From: Anaerolineales bacterium
Lineage (GTDB): Bacteria > Chloroflexota > Anaerolineae > Anaerolineales > Villigracilaceae
Assembly (NCBI GenBank): GCA_919902735.1
Contig: CAKKRM010000054.1
Location: 1 to 50,670 of the forward strand
Direction of reading: 5' to 3'
Length of the DNA: 50,670 bases
This document shows, in pieces, positions 1 through 8,269 of the stretch. The notes under the pieces were generated by a model. The model was not told the origin of the DNA, did not search any database, and saw only the letters and a program-made list of their open reading frames with translations. The translations under genes and the position numbers were made by a program. The number at the start of each line of letters is the position of its first letter. Within the stretch, counting starts at the first letter, position 1.

Positions 1-1
1 G

Positions 2-1330
2 GGCGAGTCCCAACGCTACGATATGCACCCGATCGTGCGGCATTATGCCTATGATCACTTCACGGACGAGAAGCGGCGCAAAGAAGCGCACGTGCAACTT
101 GCCATGCACTTTGTTGACGCCATGCCCGTGACGAACAAGAATGTGAAAACGCTGGAAGACCTTGCACCCGTCATCGAACTGTATCATCACATGGTCGGGG
201 CGGGGAATTTGGATGAGGCATTGAAGTTATTTTATGACCGACTTCACAAAGCACTTTATTATCAATTTGGCACTTATCAACTTTACGCTGAACTTTTACG
301 CGCTTTATTTCTTGATGGCGAAGACAAGCCGCCGCGTTTGAAAAAAGAATTTGCCCAAGGATGGACGCTTGCTGCTCTCGGAAATGCTTACTTGTTGAAC
401 GGGCAGTCACGCGATGCCGTGCCTATTATGAAAAATTCTGTTTTGTTAGCTGAAAAAGTAAGCGACAAGAAAAACATTGCTATCGGGCTTGGGAATGTGG
501 CGTACCAGCAACTGACCATTGGCGCGCTGAGCGCCGCGGAGCGCGACCTGCGCCGCTATATTGAACTTAGTATTGAATTAGACATTGAGGATGAAAATGC
601 AGACGCACATCATGAACTGGGTAGATCGCTAAGTTACAGAGGCAATTGGGAAGAGGCTGAAAAGGAATTATCTATTGCATTGAATGCTTGGGAAAAACAA
701 AAAGAAGTTCAAGCGCAATCTGTAATCTGGTTATACCGCGCCCTCCGTTTCCTGCTCATGGCAAGGGATAATCCAAAATCAAAAATCGAAAATCTGAAAT
801 CGTCAATCGAATGTGCCCAACGCGCTCTTGAACTGGCAGATGAAGATACAAAACAAAGATACTCACATCCAAGAGATTATGTTCGCGCTCACTGGCTACT
901 CGGCGCGGCGTATCGTATGAATACCGAATTGACTCTGGCAGAAGAAAACCTGTCCAAAGCGCTCAATCTCTGTCGGCAAATCAATTTGGTTGACCATGAA
1001 GCCGACATCCTGCTCGACCTGGCGCGGTTACGTTACGCTCAAGGCGATTTCCAAGACGCGCAGGAAAAAGCGTCCGAGGCGCTGACGATCACGGAGAGGA
1101 GCGGGTATGTGTTGCAGGGAGCGGATGTTCACTTAATGCTCGCTACGCTCGCGTTGGAAGGTTTCAGGTTGAAGGTTGAAGGTGGGTTGAGTGATAAGGA
1201 GGCGGCGATTTTTCATGCGGAGGAGGCGTTGAGACTCGCGACGTGTGATGGTCCGCCGTATTATTACAAGGTGGCGTATGAGGAGGCGGAGAGGATGTTG
1301 GAAATGATGAACGCTTCGCGTGAAGGATGA
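2..1330 (+). CDS. C-terminal part of a TPR-containing signalling ATPase/regulator (5' truncated)
   Basis: The open frame runs in from the window edge, so the first in-frame ATG (23) is probably internal: the preceding residues GESQRYDMHPIVRHYA resemble the winged-helix/end-of-NB-ARC motif found just before the TPR part of AfsR/STAND-type regulators. The rest (about 435 residues) is helical repeat sequence with recognisable TPR signatures such as GLGNVAYQQLTIGALSAAER, ELGRSLSYRGNWEEAEKELS and LGAAYRMNTELTLAEENLSKA. Such C-terminal TPR arrays usually sense a protein partner. Two 7-bp tandem repeat tracts lie inside the frame (770-811, read as NPKSKIENLKSS, and 1156-1190), so the gene tolerates repeat insertions between TPR units. 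The N-terminal effector and ATPase domains are outside the window, so the exact role is unknown. Confidence 0.7.
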   Translation, partial: GESQRYDMHPIVRHYAYDHFTDEKRRKEAHVQLAMHFVDAMPVTNKNVKTLEDLAPVIELYHHMVGAGNLDEALKLFYDRLHKALYYQFGTYQLYAELLRALFLDGEDKPPRLKKEFAQGWTLAALGNAYLLNGQSRDAVPIMKNSVLLAEKVSDKKNIAIGLGNVAYQQLTIGALSAAERDLRRYIELSIELDIEDENADAHHELGRSLSYRGNWEEAEKELSIALNAWEKQKEVQAQSVIWLYRALRFLLMARDNPKSKIENLKSSIECAQRALELADEDTKQRYSHPRDYVRAHWLLGAAYRMNTELTLAEENLSKALNLCRQINLVDHEADILLDLARLRYAQGDFQDAQEKASEALTITERSGYVLQGADVHLMLATLALEGFRLKVEGGLSDKEAAIFHAEEALRLATCDGPPYYYKVAYEEAERMLEMMNASREG

Positions 1331-1455
1331 AATACCGCCCACGAATGGTTGCCACGAATGCTCGAATGGCATGGCGTAACTTCGTGAACACTTGCACCGC
1401 GCTGGGTTCGTTGCAGTGCAGGTGTTCGTGAAATATTCGTGTACGGTGGGTCAAC

Positions 1456-1658
1456 AAAAAAGGACTCGGCGATGGGCTGAGCTGAGCGGGGCTAAAGCCG
1501 CCTGCTCAGTACATGGAAGCCCTTCGGGCTGGTTCGCTGGCGCGACAAGTCGGTTTCAACCGACTTTCACGAACTGAGGCAGGGCTTTAGCCCGCACCGC
1601 GCATCGTAAGCAAACGCTAAAACACGCAAAGGACTCATCCCATCGCCGAGTCCTTTTT
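1456..1658. repeat. Nested palindromic repeat between genes
   Basis: Outer arms of about 20 bp (1456-1476 and 1639-1658, core GGACTCGGCGATGGG and its complement) enclose a second inverted pair (about 1489-1511 and 1573-1594, core GGCTAAAGCC / GGCTTTAGCC), which encloses small hairpins (GCCCTTCGGGC; AAGTCGG...CCGACTT). The right outer arm is followed by a T-run and could act as a terminator. The 468-base interval 1331-1798 holds no convincing gene. The GGCTTTAGCC module recurs inside another palindrome near 10860. Confidence 0.75.
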
Positions 1659-1713
1659 ACTTGTCACTTTTTACTCGTTACTCATTCCCCTTTTTATGCT
1701 AGACTCACCCCAC

Positions 1714-1797
1714 ACTGATTACTGATTACTGTTCACTATTCACTATTCACTGCCCACTGTCCACTGTTCACTATCCACTATCCACTGACCACTACCC
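1714..1797. repeat. Twelve tandem heptanucleotides (ACTRNNN)
   Basis: Twelve 7-bp units in strict register (ACTGATT, ACTGTTC, ACTATTC, ACTGTCC, ACTATCC, ACTACCC and variants) run up to one base before the start codon of the carboxyltransferase gene at 1799. The first four positions are constant (ACT plus a purine) and the last three vary. No Shine-Dalgarno sequence is visible in or after the tract. Confidence 0.9.
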
Positions 1798-1798
1798 A

Positions 1799-3430
1799 AT
1801 GGAACCCATGGAAACTCTCTCCTCCGCGCTCGACCCGCAATCCCCCGAATTCAAAGCCAACGCAGAACACAACCGCGCCCTCGCGAGTGAATTGAAGAAG
1901 CGGCTTGCCCTCGTCCGTGAAGGCGGCGGGGAGAAATACCGCAAGCGACATGAAGAGCAGGGCAAGCTCTTCGTGCGCGAACGCATCGAACGTCTGCTCG
2001 ACCCTGGCGCGCCGTTCCTCGAACTCTCCGCGCTTGCGGCAGGTGACATGTATAAAGGCGAAGCGCCGAGCGCGGGAATTGTCACCGGCATCGGACGCGT
2101 TTCGAATCGCGAAGTGATGATCGTTGCCAACGACGCCACCGTCAAAGGCGGTTCGTATTTTTCGATGACCGTCAAAAAGCATTTGCGCGCGCAGCAGGTC
2201 GCCGAGGAAAATCATCTGCCCTGTTTGTATCTTGTCGATTCGGGCGGCGCGTATCTGCCGCTGCAGGATGAGGTCTTCCCCGACGCGCATCACTTCGGAC
2301 GTATTTTTTACAATCAGGCGCGCATGTCTGCCAAGCGCATTCCGCAGATCGCCGCCGTTATGGGCAGCTGCACCGCGGGCGGCGCATACGTCCCTGCGAT
2401 GAGCGATGAGGCCATCATTGTCAAGGGCGCGGGCACCATTTTTCTTGGCGGCCCGCCGCTCGTCAAAGCCGCCACGGGCGAGGATGTCACTGCCGAAGAA
2501 CTGGGCGGCGCAGATGTCCACACGAGAAAATCTGGAGTTGCCGATCACTTTGCGGAAGATGATGATCACGCGATTGAAATCCTGCGGGGAATCGTTGAAA
2601 CGTTACAACGTTCAAACGTTAACACGTTTCTTTCTGCGCTGACAGTTGCTCCCCCCGAAGAACCTTTATACAACCCTGACGAATTGTACGGCGTCCTGCC
2701 GCGCACTTTCAAAGAGTCCTACGACGTGCGTGAGATCATCGCCCGCATCGTGGACGGTTCCAAGTTCCGCGAATTCAAAGCGCGTTACGGCACCACGTTG
2801 GTGACAGGCTTTGCCCGCATTCATGGATACCCCGTTGGCATCATCGCCAACAACGGCGTGCTGTTCAGTGAGTCCGCTCTCAAAGGGACGCACTTCATCG
2901 AACTCTGCGACCAGCGCGGAATCCCATTGCTGTTCCTGCAAAATATCACAGGCTTCATGGTCGGCAAGGAATACGAAACAGGCGGCATCGCCAAAGACGG
3001 CGCGAAGATGGTACACGCCGTTGCCACGACCCGCGTCCCCAAATTGACACTCGTCATCGGCGGCTCTTTCGGCGCAGGCAACTACGCCATGGCAGGCCGC
3101 GCCTACGGCTCCCGCTTCCTGTGGATGTGGCCGAATGCAAGAATCTCCGTCATGGGCGGAGAGCAAGCCGCGAATGTGCTCTTAACCATCAAACAAGATC
3201 AACTCGTCAGAGAAGGCAAACCAGCTCTCAGTGAGTCAGAAGCGGAAGAGTTCAAACGTCCACTCTTGGAGAAATACGAAACCGAAGGCAGTCCCTATCA
3301 TTCCTCCGCACGTCTTTGGGATGATGGCGTCATTGCTCCCGATGAAACGAGACAAGTGTTGGGGCTGGCTTTATCCATTGTGCTGAACTCGCCAAAAGAA
3401 GAAGGCGGGTTTGGGGTTTTCAGAATGTGA
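1799..3430 (+). CDS. mccB: Acyl-CoA carboxylase carboxyltransferase (beta) subunit, methylcrotonyl-CoA type
   Basis: 543 residues, the usual length for the beta subunit of methylcrotonyl-CoA carboxylase, which transfers CO2 from carboxybiotin to a branched acyl-CoA. The N-terminal crotonase-like domain carries [20 protein letters not shown] (about residue 184) and [12 protein letters not shown]. The C-terminal domain carries [19 protein letters not shown] (about residue 380), the wording typical of MCC rather than propionyl-CoA carboxylase. The start at 1799 (or ATG 1808) directly abuts a heptanucleotide repeat and lacks a clear ribosome binding site. Four 8-bp repeats (2594-2625) are read in frame as a short surface insertion ([12 protein letters not shown]). 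Biotin carboxylase, biotin carrier, MaoC and CitE-like genes follow on the same strand, matching leucine catabolism. Substrate specificity is inferred. Confidence 0.85.
   Translation: MEPMETLSSALDPQSPEFKANAEHNRALASELKKRLALVREGGGEKYRKRHEEQGKLFVRERIERLLDPGAPFLELSALAAGDMYKGEAPSAGIVTGIGRVSNREVMIVANDATVKGGSYFSMTVKKHLRAQQVAEENHLPCLYLVDSGGAYLPLQDEVFPDAHHFGRIFYNQARMSAKRIPQIAAVMGSCTAGGAYVPAMSDEAIIVKGAGTIFLGGPPLVKAATGEDVTAEELGGADVHTRKSGVADHFAEDDDHAIEILRGIVETLQRSNVNTFLSALTVAPPEEPLYNPDELYGVLPRTFKESYDVREIIARIVDGSKFREFKARYGTTLVTGFARIHGYPVGIIANNGVLFSESALKGTHFIELCDQRGIPLLFLQNITGFMVGKEYETGGIAKDGAKMVHAVATTRVPKLTLVIGGSFGAGNYAMAGRAYGSRFLWMWPNARISVMGGEQAANVLLTIKQDQLVREGKPALSESEAEEFKRPLLEKYETEGSPYHSSARLWDDGVIAPDETRQVLGLALSIVLNSPKEEGGFGVFRM
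2594..2625. repeat. Four tandem octanucleotides inside the carboxyltransferase gene
   Basis: Units GTTGAAAC, GTTACAAC, GTTCAAAC, GTTAACAC in exact 8-bp register, consensus GTTNNAAC, read in frame without disrupting the gene. Confidence 0.75.
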
Positions 3431-3432
3431 TA

Positions 3433-3542
3433 TGTCATGCTGAGCGTAGCGAAGCATCTCTACCACGTTGTGCGAGATCCTCACCGCACTGGCGTACGGC
3501 GCAAGTGTCGGTCGCGAAGAACGCTCCCTCAGGATGACATAA
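3433..3542. repeat. Dispersed palindromic repeat (TGTCATGCTGAG...CTCAGGATGACA)
   Basis: The interval between two genes is filled by an element bounded by TGTCATGCTGAG and its near complement CCTCAGGATGACA. An internal module (CCTCACCGCACTGGCG followed by CGGCGCAAGTGTCGG) recurs at about 13626-13660. The short frames across it are repeat-derived and not genes. Confidence 0.8.
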
Positions 3543-3570
3543 TAAAACTATTACACAAAAAGGTGCTGCC

Positions 3571-4050
3571 ATGCCATTTGAATCCTCCACTCCCCATCGT
3601 TTCTTTGCAAAACTTTCAGGTAATTGGAAAGGAACTTCCAGGCTTTGGTTGGAGCCAGACAAATTAGCCGACGAAGCTGCAATTGTGGCAACCATTCAAC
3701 TTCTGCTCGAAGGCCGCTTTGCTTTGTACCTGTACCAATCTTCCATTGAAGGCGAACCACAACATGGGATGTTTACCTTCGGTTACAACATTACCCTCGA
3801 ACAATTCGAAGCCAGTTGGGTGGATTCCTTCCATAACAGCACAGGCATCATGTTCTGCGTCGGCGCGGAAATAGAAAACGGATTTTCTGTTACAGGCAGT
3901 TACCCCGATCCCTCAGGCGGCCCTGACTGGGGTTGGCGCACTGAAGTTGAATTGAACGGAGATCAACTTACGATCACGGCTTATAACATCACTCCCGAAG
4001 GCGAAGAAGCCAAAGCGACGGAAGCGATACTTACGAGATTGAAGAAATAA
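3571..4050 (+). CDS. DUF1579-like conserved protein
   Basis: 159 residues with no signal peptide or membrane segment. The opening (HRFFAKLSGNWKGTSRLWLEP), the GYNITLEQFEASWVDSFH region and the ending WRTEVELNGDQLTITAYNITPEG resemble small beta-barrel proteins of the DUF1579 type, whose function is unknown. An ATG at 3571 lies about 20 bases after the end of the preceding palindromic repeat. Both flanks are repeat elements, so it may be transcribed separately from the acyl-CoA genes around it. Confidence 0.6.
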   Translation: MPFESSTPHRFFAKLSGNWKGTSRLWLEPDKLADEAAIVATIQLLLEGRFALYLYQSSIEGEPQHGMFTFGYNITLEQFEASWVDSFHNSTGIMFCVGAEIENGFSVTGSYPDPSGGPDWGWRTEVELNGDQLTITAYNITPEGEEAKATEAILTRLKK

Positions 4051-4062
4051 AAAATGTGACTC

Positions 4063-4174
4063 CGTCATTGCGAGGAGCGCTCTTGCTCTTCGCCCGACAT
4101 CGTACCCGAATGGGTAAGCAATCCCCTCGTCCATTGAGATTGCTTCGTCGGGACGAACGCCCTCCTCGCAACGA
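4063..4174. repeat. Dispersed palindromic repeat (GTCATTGCGAGGAG family)
   Basis: Bounded by CCGTCATTGCGAGGAG and CCTCCTCGCAACGAC, with an inner inverted pair AAGCAATC / GATTGCTTCGTCGG. Other family members are at 7662-7766, about 10849-10931 and 14893-14985. The element ends just ahead of the ribosome binding site (AAAGGTG) of the next gene. Confidence 0.85.
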
Positions 4175-4192
4175 CATATCAAAAGGTGAAAA

Positions 4193-5191
4193 ATGAAAAT
4201 CCTCATCATCGGCGGTACACGCTTTCTAGGACGTCACCTCGTCAACGCGGCGCGTGTGCGCGGACACACGATCACCCTCTTCAATCGCGGTCAATCGAAC
4301 CCCAACATTTTCCTGCAAGTGGATAAGATTCAAGGCGACCGCGAAAAAGATTTGGATTTGCTTACCGATGAATACTGGGATGTGGCCATCGATACCTGCG
4401 GATATTTCCCGCGCATCGTCCGCATGTCTGCCGAGGCGTTGAAAGGCAAAGTCGAAAACTATGTTTTCATCTCCAGCATTTCCGTGTATGCTGATTTCAG
4501 TAAAATTGGAATCAACGAAAGCGACCCTGTTGCAAAAATGGAGGATGAAACGAACGAAGAAAATACCCCCGAAACATACGGCCCGCGCAAAGCCTTGTGC
4601 GAAAAAGCCGTGCAGGATGTTTTTGGAATCGACTCGCTCCTCATCCGCCCCGGCCTCATCGTCGGCCCGCACGATCCAACCGACCGCTTTACCTACTGGC
4701 CTGTGCGTGTGGCTCGCGGCGGCGATGTCCTCGCGCCTGACAGACCCGATGTGTTGACACAGATCATCGACGTGCGCGACCTCGCCAAATTTATCATCGG
4801 ATTGATCGAAGAAAATGTCTCGGGCATTTTCAACGCAACGGGACCCGATTACAACCTGAGTTTTGGAAGGCTGCTCGATACCTGCAAGCTGATCGGCAAT
4901 AGTGACGCAAAATTCAAATGGGCGCCGCCCGAATTTTTAAATGAAAATAATGTAGCCGCATGGAGCGACATGCCAGCCTGGCTCCCTGACAACGGCGAAG
5001 ATGCAGGCTTCGCGCGCGTGGATATATCCAAGGCGCTGAATGCGGGTCTAAAATTTCACTCGCTGGAAGAAACCATCCACGATACGCTGGAGTGGGCAAA
5101 TTCACGCCCCCAGGATCATGAATGGAAAGCAGGCTTGAAACCTGAGCGCGAAAAAGAATTATTGGAAATCCTCAAAAACAATGTTCAATAA
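4193..5191 (+). CDS. NAD-dependent epimerase/dehydratase family protein
   Basis: 332-residue extended short-chain dehydrogenase with an N-terminal Rossmann motif MKILIIGGTRFLGRHLV (GGTRxxG form). Residues from about 90 (VFISSISVYADF) and the YGPRKALCEKAV segment give the Ser and the YxxxK catalytic pair. This GGTRFLG subclass includes proteins annotated as mRNA-binding or isoflavone-reductase-like epimerases, and the substrate is not predictable. A ribosome binding site AAAGGTG lies 8 bases upstream. The last 11 bases overlap the start of the biotin carboxylase gene, suggesting translational coupling. Confidence 0.75.
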   Translation: MKILIIGGTRFLGRHLVNAARVRGHTITLFNRGQSNPNIFLQVDKIQGDREKDLDLLTDEYWDVAIDTCGYFPRIVRMSAEALKGKVENYVFISSISVYADFSKIGINESDPVAKMEDETNEENTPETYGPRKALCEKAVQDVFGIDSLLIRPGLIVGPHDPTDRFTYWPVRVARGGDVLAPDRPDVLTQIIDVRDLAKFIIGLIEENVSGIFNATGPDYNLSFGRLLDTCKLIGNSDAKFKWAPPEFLNENNVAAWSDMPAWLPDNGEDAGFARVDISKALNAGLKFHSLEETIHDTLEWANSRPQDHEWKAGLKPEREKELLEILKNNVQ

Positions 5192-6776
5192 AATCCTCAT
5201 CGCCAATCGCGGCGAGATCGCCATTCGCATCATGCGCGCCTGCAAAGAACTTGGCATCAAAACCGTCGCCGTGTATTCTGCCGCCGATGAACATGCCCAG
5301 CATGTTCAACTTGCGGACGAATCCATTCTGCTCGGCGACGCCGCGCCGAAAGAATCCTATTTGAATGTGGATAAACTCATCCAGTCCGCTCTCGACTCAA
5401 AAGCAGATGCCATTCACCCAGGCTATGGATTCCTCTCAGAGAACGCCTCCTTCGCCGCCGCAATTGATTCCGCTGGCCTGGCATTTATCGGTCCTTCGGC
5501 AGATTCGATCCGCGCCATGGGCGATAAAGCCGAGTCGAAGATCGCCATGAAAAAAGCAGGCGTGCCAACTGTCCCTGGCTTTGAAGGCTTGGAATCGGAC
5601 GATGATTTCAAAAAAGCCGCAAAGGAGATTGGCTATCCAGTTTTAGTAAAAGCCTTGGCAGGCGGCGGCGGCAAAGGGATGCGTGTGGTCAATGCCGAAA
5701 GCGAATTAAGCGAAGCCATTGAATCCGCAAGGCGCGAAGCCCTGAACTCCTTCGGCGATGAACGCTTGCTCATCGAAAAATATCTCACAGACGCGCATCA
5801 CATCGAATTTCAAGTCTTTGGCGATAAGCACGGCAACCTTGTTCATTTGTTTGAACGCGAATGTTCCGTCCAACGCAGACATCAGAAAATCATCGAAGAA
5901 ACTCCTTCGCCATTATTAACCCCAGAGCTTCGCGCCAAAATGGGCGAGGCCGCAGTCGCCGCCGCCAAAGCCGTCAATTACTACAACGCAGGCACCATCG
6001 AATTCATCTTTGACCCTCAACCTTCAACCTTCAACCTTCAACCTTCAACCCTCAACCCTCAACCTTCAACCTTCAACCTTCAACCTTTCTACTTTCTCGA
6101 AATGAACACCCGCCTGCAAGTGGAGCACCCCATCACCGAACTCACCGCAGGCATTGACCTTGTCCAGTGGCAGATCCGCATCGCCGCAGGAGAGAAATTC
6201 CCATTCACGCAAAGTGACTTCCACCAACATGGGCACGCCATCGAGTGCCGCGTCTATGCCGAAGACCCCGCCAACGGATTTTTACCCAGCACGGGCAAAC
6301 TCCTGCAATTCATTGAACCCTGCGGCCCCGGCATCCGCGTGGATTCAGGGTTTAAAACAGGCAGTGACGTGACGCATTTCTACGACCCGCTGCTGGCGAA
6401 GTTAATTGTCCACGCCGAGAATCGCGAGGCGTCCATTCAGAGAATGCAAACCGCGCTTCGTGAATTCGTTGTGCATGGCGTTGTCACGAATATTGATTTC
6501 ATGCAAGCCGTCTTGAAGCATGAAGATTTTGCAAATGGCAAAGTGTCCACACGCTGGGTGGAAAAAACTCTGGAGTCAAACAGCTCACTTGCCCTGCGGG
6601 TGCTGTTTGGCATTGGTCAGCATACCCTATCGGGCACACGAGCTGACCAACTCCAGAGTCTAATCGCCGCCGCGCTGGCGGATGTGGTCTTTGTGGGTTC
6701 AAAGTCACAGCCCGCTGTTTCAAATGAGACCGATCCTTTTAATCCGTGGAAACAGACGAATAGCTACAGGAATTAA
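5181..6776 (+). CDS. Biotin carboxylase subunit of an acyl-CoA carboxylase (methylcrotonyl-CoA type), with in-frame repeat insertions
   Basis: 531 residues. The N-terminal fold starts MFNKILIANRGEIAIRIMRA; the ATP-grasp glycine loop KALAGGGGKGMRVV is near residue 156, ECSVQRRHQK near 227 and the catalytic EMNTRLQVEHP near 307. It ATP-dependently carboxylates biotin on the carrier encoded at 7799. The biotinyl domain normally fused in MCC alpha subunits is absent, so the enzyme is split. Two oddities: ten tandem heptanucleotides (6017-6086) are translated as Gln-Pro/Asn-Leu-rich residues in the hairpin just before FYFLEMNTR, and a compound palindrome (6567-6659) is read in frame near the C-terminus (SLALRVLFGIGQHTLSG). 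The tail after about residue 455 is therefore unusual. The active-site motifs are intact, so I expect a functional enzyme. Confidence 0.85.
   Translation: MFNKILIANRGEIAIRIMRACKELGIKTVAVYSAADEHAQHVQLADESILLGDAAPKESYLNVDKLIQSALDSKADAIHPGYGFLSENASFAAAIDSAGLAFIGPSADSIRAMGDKAESKIAMKKAGVPTVPGFEGLESDDDFKKAAKEIGYPVLVKALAGGGGKGMRVVNAESELSEAIESARREALNSFGDERLLIEKYLTDAHHIEFQVFGDKHGNLVHLFERECSVQRRHQKIIEETPSPLLTPELRAKMGEAAVAAAKAVNYYNAGTIEFIFDPQPSTFNLQPSTLNPQPSTFNLQPFYFLEMNTRLQVEHPITELTAGIDLVQWQIRIAAGEKFPFTQSDFHQHGHAIECRVYAEDPANGFLPSTGKLLQFIEPCGPGIRVDSGFKTGSDVTHFYDPLLAKLIVHAENREASIQRMQTALREFVVHGVVTNIDFMQAVLKHEDFANGKVSTRWVEKTLESNSSLALRVLFGIGQHTLSGTRADQLQSLIAAALADVVFVGSKSQPAVSNETDPFNPWKQTNSYRN
6017..6086. 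repeat. Ten tandem heptanucleotides (TCAACCT) inside the biotin carboxylase gene
   Basis: Ten units of TCAACCT/TCAACCC in perfect 7-bp register. Because 7 is not a multiple of 3, the three reading phases alternate and give a 7-residue protein period (QPSTFNL-like). Confidence 0.95.
6567..6659. repeat. Compound palindrome read in frame in the biotin carboxylase gene
   Basis: Outer arms ACTCTGGAGT (6567-6576) and ACTCCAGAGT (6650-6659) enclose two adjacent hairpins: AAACAGC (6578-6584) with GCTGTTT (6602-6608), and TTGGTCAGC (6613-6621) with GCTGACCAA (6642-6650). All stems are perfect, giving a three-way-junction shape. Confidence 0.8.
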
Positions 6777-6781
6777 GGTAC

Positions 6782-7621
6782 ATGCAAAAAAAGAAGTTGC
6801 TGTTGATCGGGGCCGTTTCGTTGCTGTTTGTTGTGATTTATTTTGGGATAAATCAAATTTGGCCGATTGTAGGAATTGACTGGAAGGAAACGTTTTACCC
6901 CGCTGCCCGCGCCGTGCTGGAAGGAAAAACCCCGTACCTTGTGCCAACCTTTCGGAATGCCCCGTGGACTATCCTTTTAATACTTCCTTTTGCATTATTC
7001 TCTGAAACGCCTGGCGGCATTTTGTTCTTCATTGCGTCCCTCGGGCTTTATGCATGGACGGCGTATCGGCTGAAAGCCAGCCGCATAGCCCTGACGGTTT
7101 TTCTGCTTTCGCCGCCCGTTGTGTATGGCATGAGAATGTTGAACGTGGATGTTTTCGCGTTGATCGGTTTTACCCTGCCCGCGCCCATCGGGTTATTTTT
7201 TGTATTGATAAAACCGCAAATGGGCATTGCCATGATTCCCTTTTGGCTGGTAAAGGCATATAAACAGGGAGGAATAAAACAGGCGGTTCAAACTTTTATG
7301 CCAGTCACAATTGCGTTGGTTTTATCCTTTTTGCTGTTTGGAAATTGGCTGTCCGGCAAACAGGCGGATCTGCTGGAATCTTTTTGGAATGCCAGTTTAT
7401 GGCCCTGGGCTATTCCAATTGGGGCGGTTTTGCTGGCGCTTGCCCTGCGAGACTTGCGAGACGATTTTGCGATGGCGGCATCCCCTTTCCTTTCGCCTTA
7501 CCTGGCGTATCATTCATGGGTAAGCGTTCTGGCTGGATTAATACGGCATGATTTTGAATTTATGATTGCAGTTGGAGCAATGTGGTTTGTAGCGGTTCTT
7601 AAAGCGTTGGGATTTGCGTAA
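6782..7621 (+). CDS. Polytopic membrane protein, GT87/DUF2029-like
   Basis: 279 residues dominated by hydrophobic helices: about eight membrane segments, the first at residues 5-25. The loop after the first helix carries DWKETFYPAARAVLEGKTPY, like the first periplasmic loop of polyprenol-phosphate-dependent mannosyltransferase-like proteins (GT87/DUF2029), where an acidic residue is catalytic. It is shorter than typical GT87 enzymes (350-450 residues), so it may be a reduced relative. The ATG lies 5 bases after the biotin carboxylase stop, so the two are probably co-transcribed although functionally unrelated. The substrate is unknown. Confidence 0.55.
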   Translation: MQKKKLLLIGAVSLLFVVIYFGINQIWPIVGIDWKETFYPAARAVLEGKTPYLVPTFRNAPWTILLILPFALFSETPGGILFFIASLGLYAWTAYRLKASRIALTVFLLSPPVVYGMRMLNVDVFALIGFTLPAPIGLFFVLIKPQMGIAMIPFWLVKAYKQGGIKQAVQTFMPVTIALVLSFLLFGNWLSGKQADLLESFWNASLWPWAIPIGAVLLALALRDLRDDFAMAASPFLSPYLAYHSWVSVLAGLIRHDFEFMIAVGAMWFVAVLKALGFA

Positions 7622-7628
7622 GGATAAA

Positions 7629-7793
7629 CTTGTAACTCACCTTACGCAGTTTTGAGAAAAAGTGATGTCGTTGCGAGCCGCGCACTTGGTTTTAGCGGCG
7701 AAGCAATCTCCGAGACGGCTAGGAGATTGCTTCGGACAAAGAACAAGAGCGTCCTCGCAACGACATACCATTACTGCGTAAGGTGAGCTTGTA
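7629..7793. repeat. Two-layer palindromic element: CTCACCTTACGC arms around a GTCGTTGCGAG element
   Basis: Outer arms TGTAACTCACCTTACGCAGT (about 7631-7650) and its near complement (7773-7793) enclose a member of the TCATTGCGAGG palindrome family (GATGTCGTTGCGAG at 7663-7676, complement at 7754-7766). The right outer arm contains AAGGTGAG (7780-7787), 11 bases before the ATG of the biotin carrier gene, and may serve as its ribosome binding site. Two other elements with the same arms are at 13414-13573 and about 30145-30252. Confidence 0.85.
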
Positions 7794-7798
7794 AAACA

Positions 7799-8269
7799 AT
7801 GAAAATAACTTTTGGCACACAAATCCTTGAGATCAACCCATCGGGTGATGATTATGTCGCCAGCATGGATGGAAAGACTGTTTCTGTCCAAGTCATCCGC
7901 GCGGAAGATGGGCGCATGGACTTGCTCATCGACGGCCAACGCGTGAATGCGCATGTCTCTTCGGACATGGCGAAGCGCTGGGTGACGATTGATGGCCACA
8001 CATTGATGTTGACGAAAACATCGGGCGCGAAGCGAGGCGTCAGGCACGACCATGCCGGGGGATTGATCGCCCCAATGCCGGGGCAGGTGCGAAGCGTTTC
8101 TGTGGGCGTGGGAGATGTCGTTAAGAAAGGTCAAACCCTGCTTACGATGGAGGCCATGAAGATGGAAATCCGCATTCAGGCTTTGAAAGATGGCAGGGTG
8201 GCGGCGTTGCATGTGATACAGGGGCAGACAGTGGAGCGCGAACAGATTTTGATCGAGATGGAGGATTAG
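7799..8269 (+). CDS. Biotin carboxyl carrier protein of an acyl-CoA carboxylase
   Basis: 156 residues. The C-terminal half is a biotinyl/lipoyl domain with APMPGQVRSVSVGVGDVVKKGQ followed by the biotinylation motif EAMKME, with the target lysine near residue 121. The N-terminal half (about 80 residues) resembles the linker/interaction domain that joins carboxylase and carrier in fused MCC or propionyl-CoA carboxylase alpha subunits. Together with the biotin carboxylase at 5181 and the carboxyltransferase at 1799 it completes a three-part enzyme. Its stop codon is directly followed by the ATG of the MaoC gene, so the two are translationally coupled. The AAGGTGAG probably used for initiation lies within the right arm of a palindromic repeat. 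Confidence 0.88.
   Translation: MKITFGTQILEINPSGDDYVASMDGKTVSVQVIRAEDGRMDLLIDGQRVNAHVSSDMAKRWVTIDGHTLMLTKTSGAKRGVRHDHAGGLIAPMPGQVRSVSVGVGDVVKKGQTLLTMEAMKMEIRIQALKDGRVAALHVIQGQTVEREQILIEMED

Noticed and set aside
1392-1577. 61-codon frame in the first intergenic region
   Set aside because: It is made entirely of nested palindromic repeat sequence.
1778-2569. 263-codon minus-strand frame opposite mccB
   Set aside because: Fully overlapped by a strongly conserved gene; no start signal and no family resemblance.
5181-6776. Biotin carboxylase as a pseudogene because of the repeats
   Set aside because: The frame is open throughout and all ATP-grasp and catalytic motifs are intact, so it is treated as a gene with tolerated insertions.
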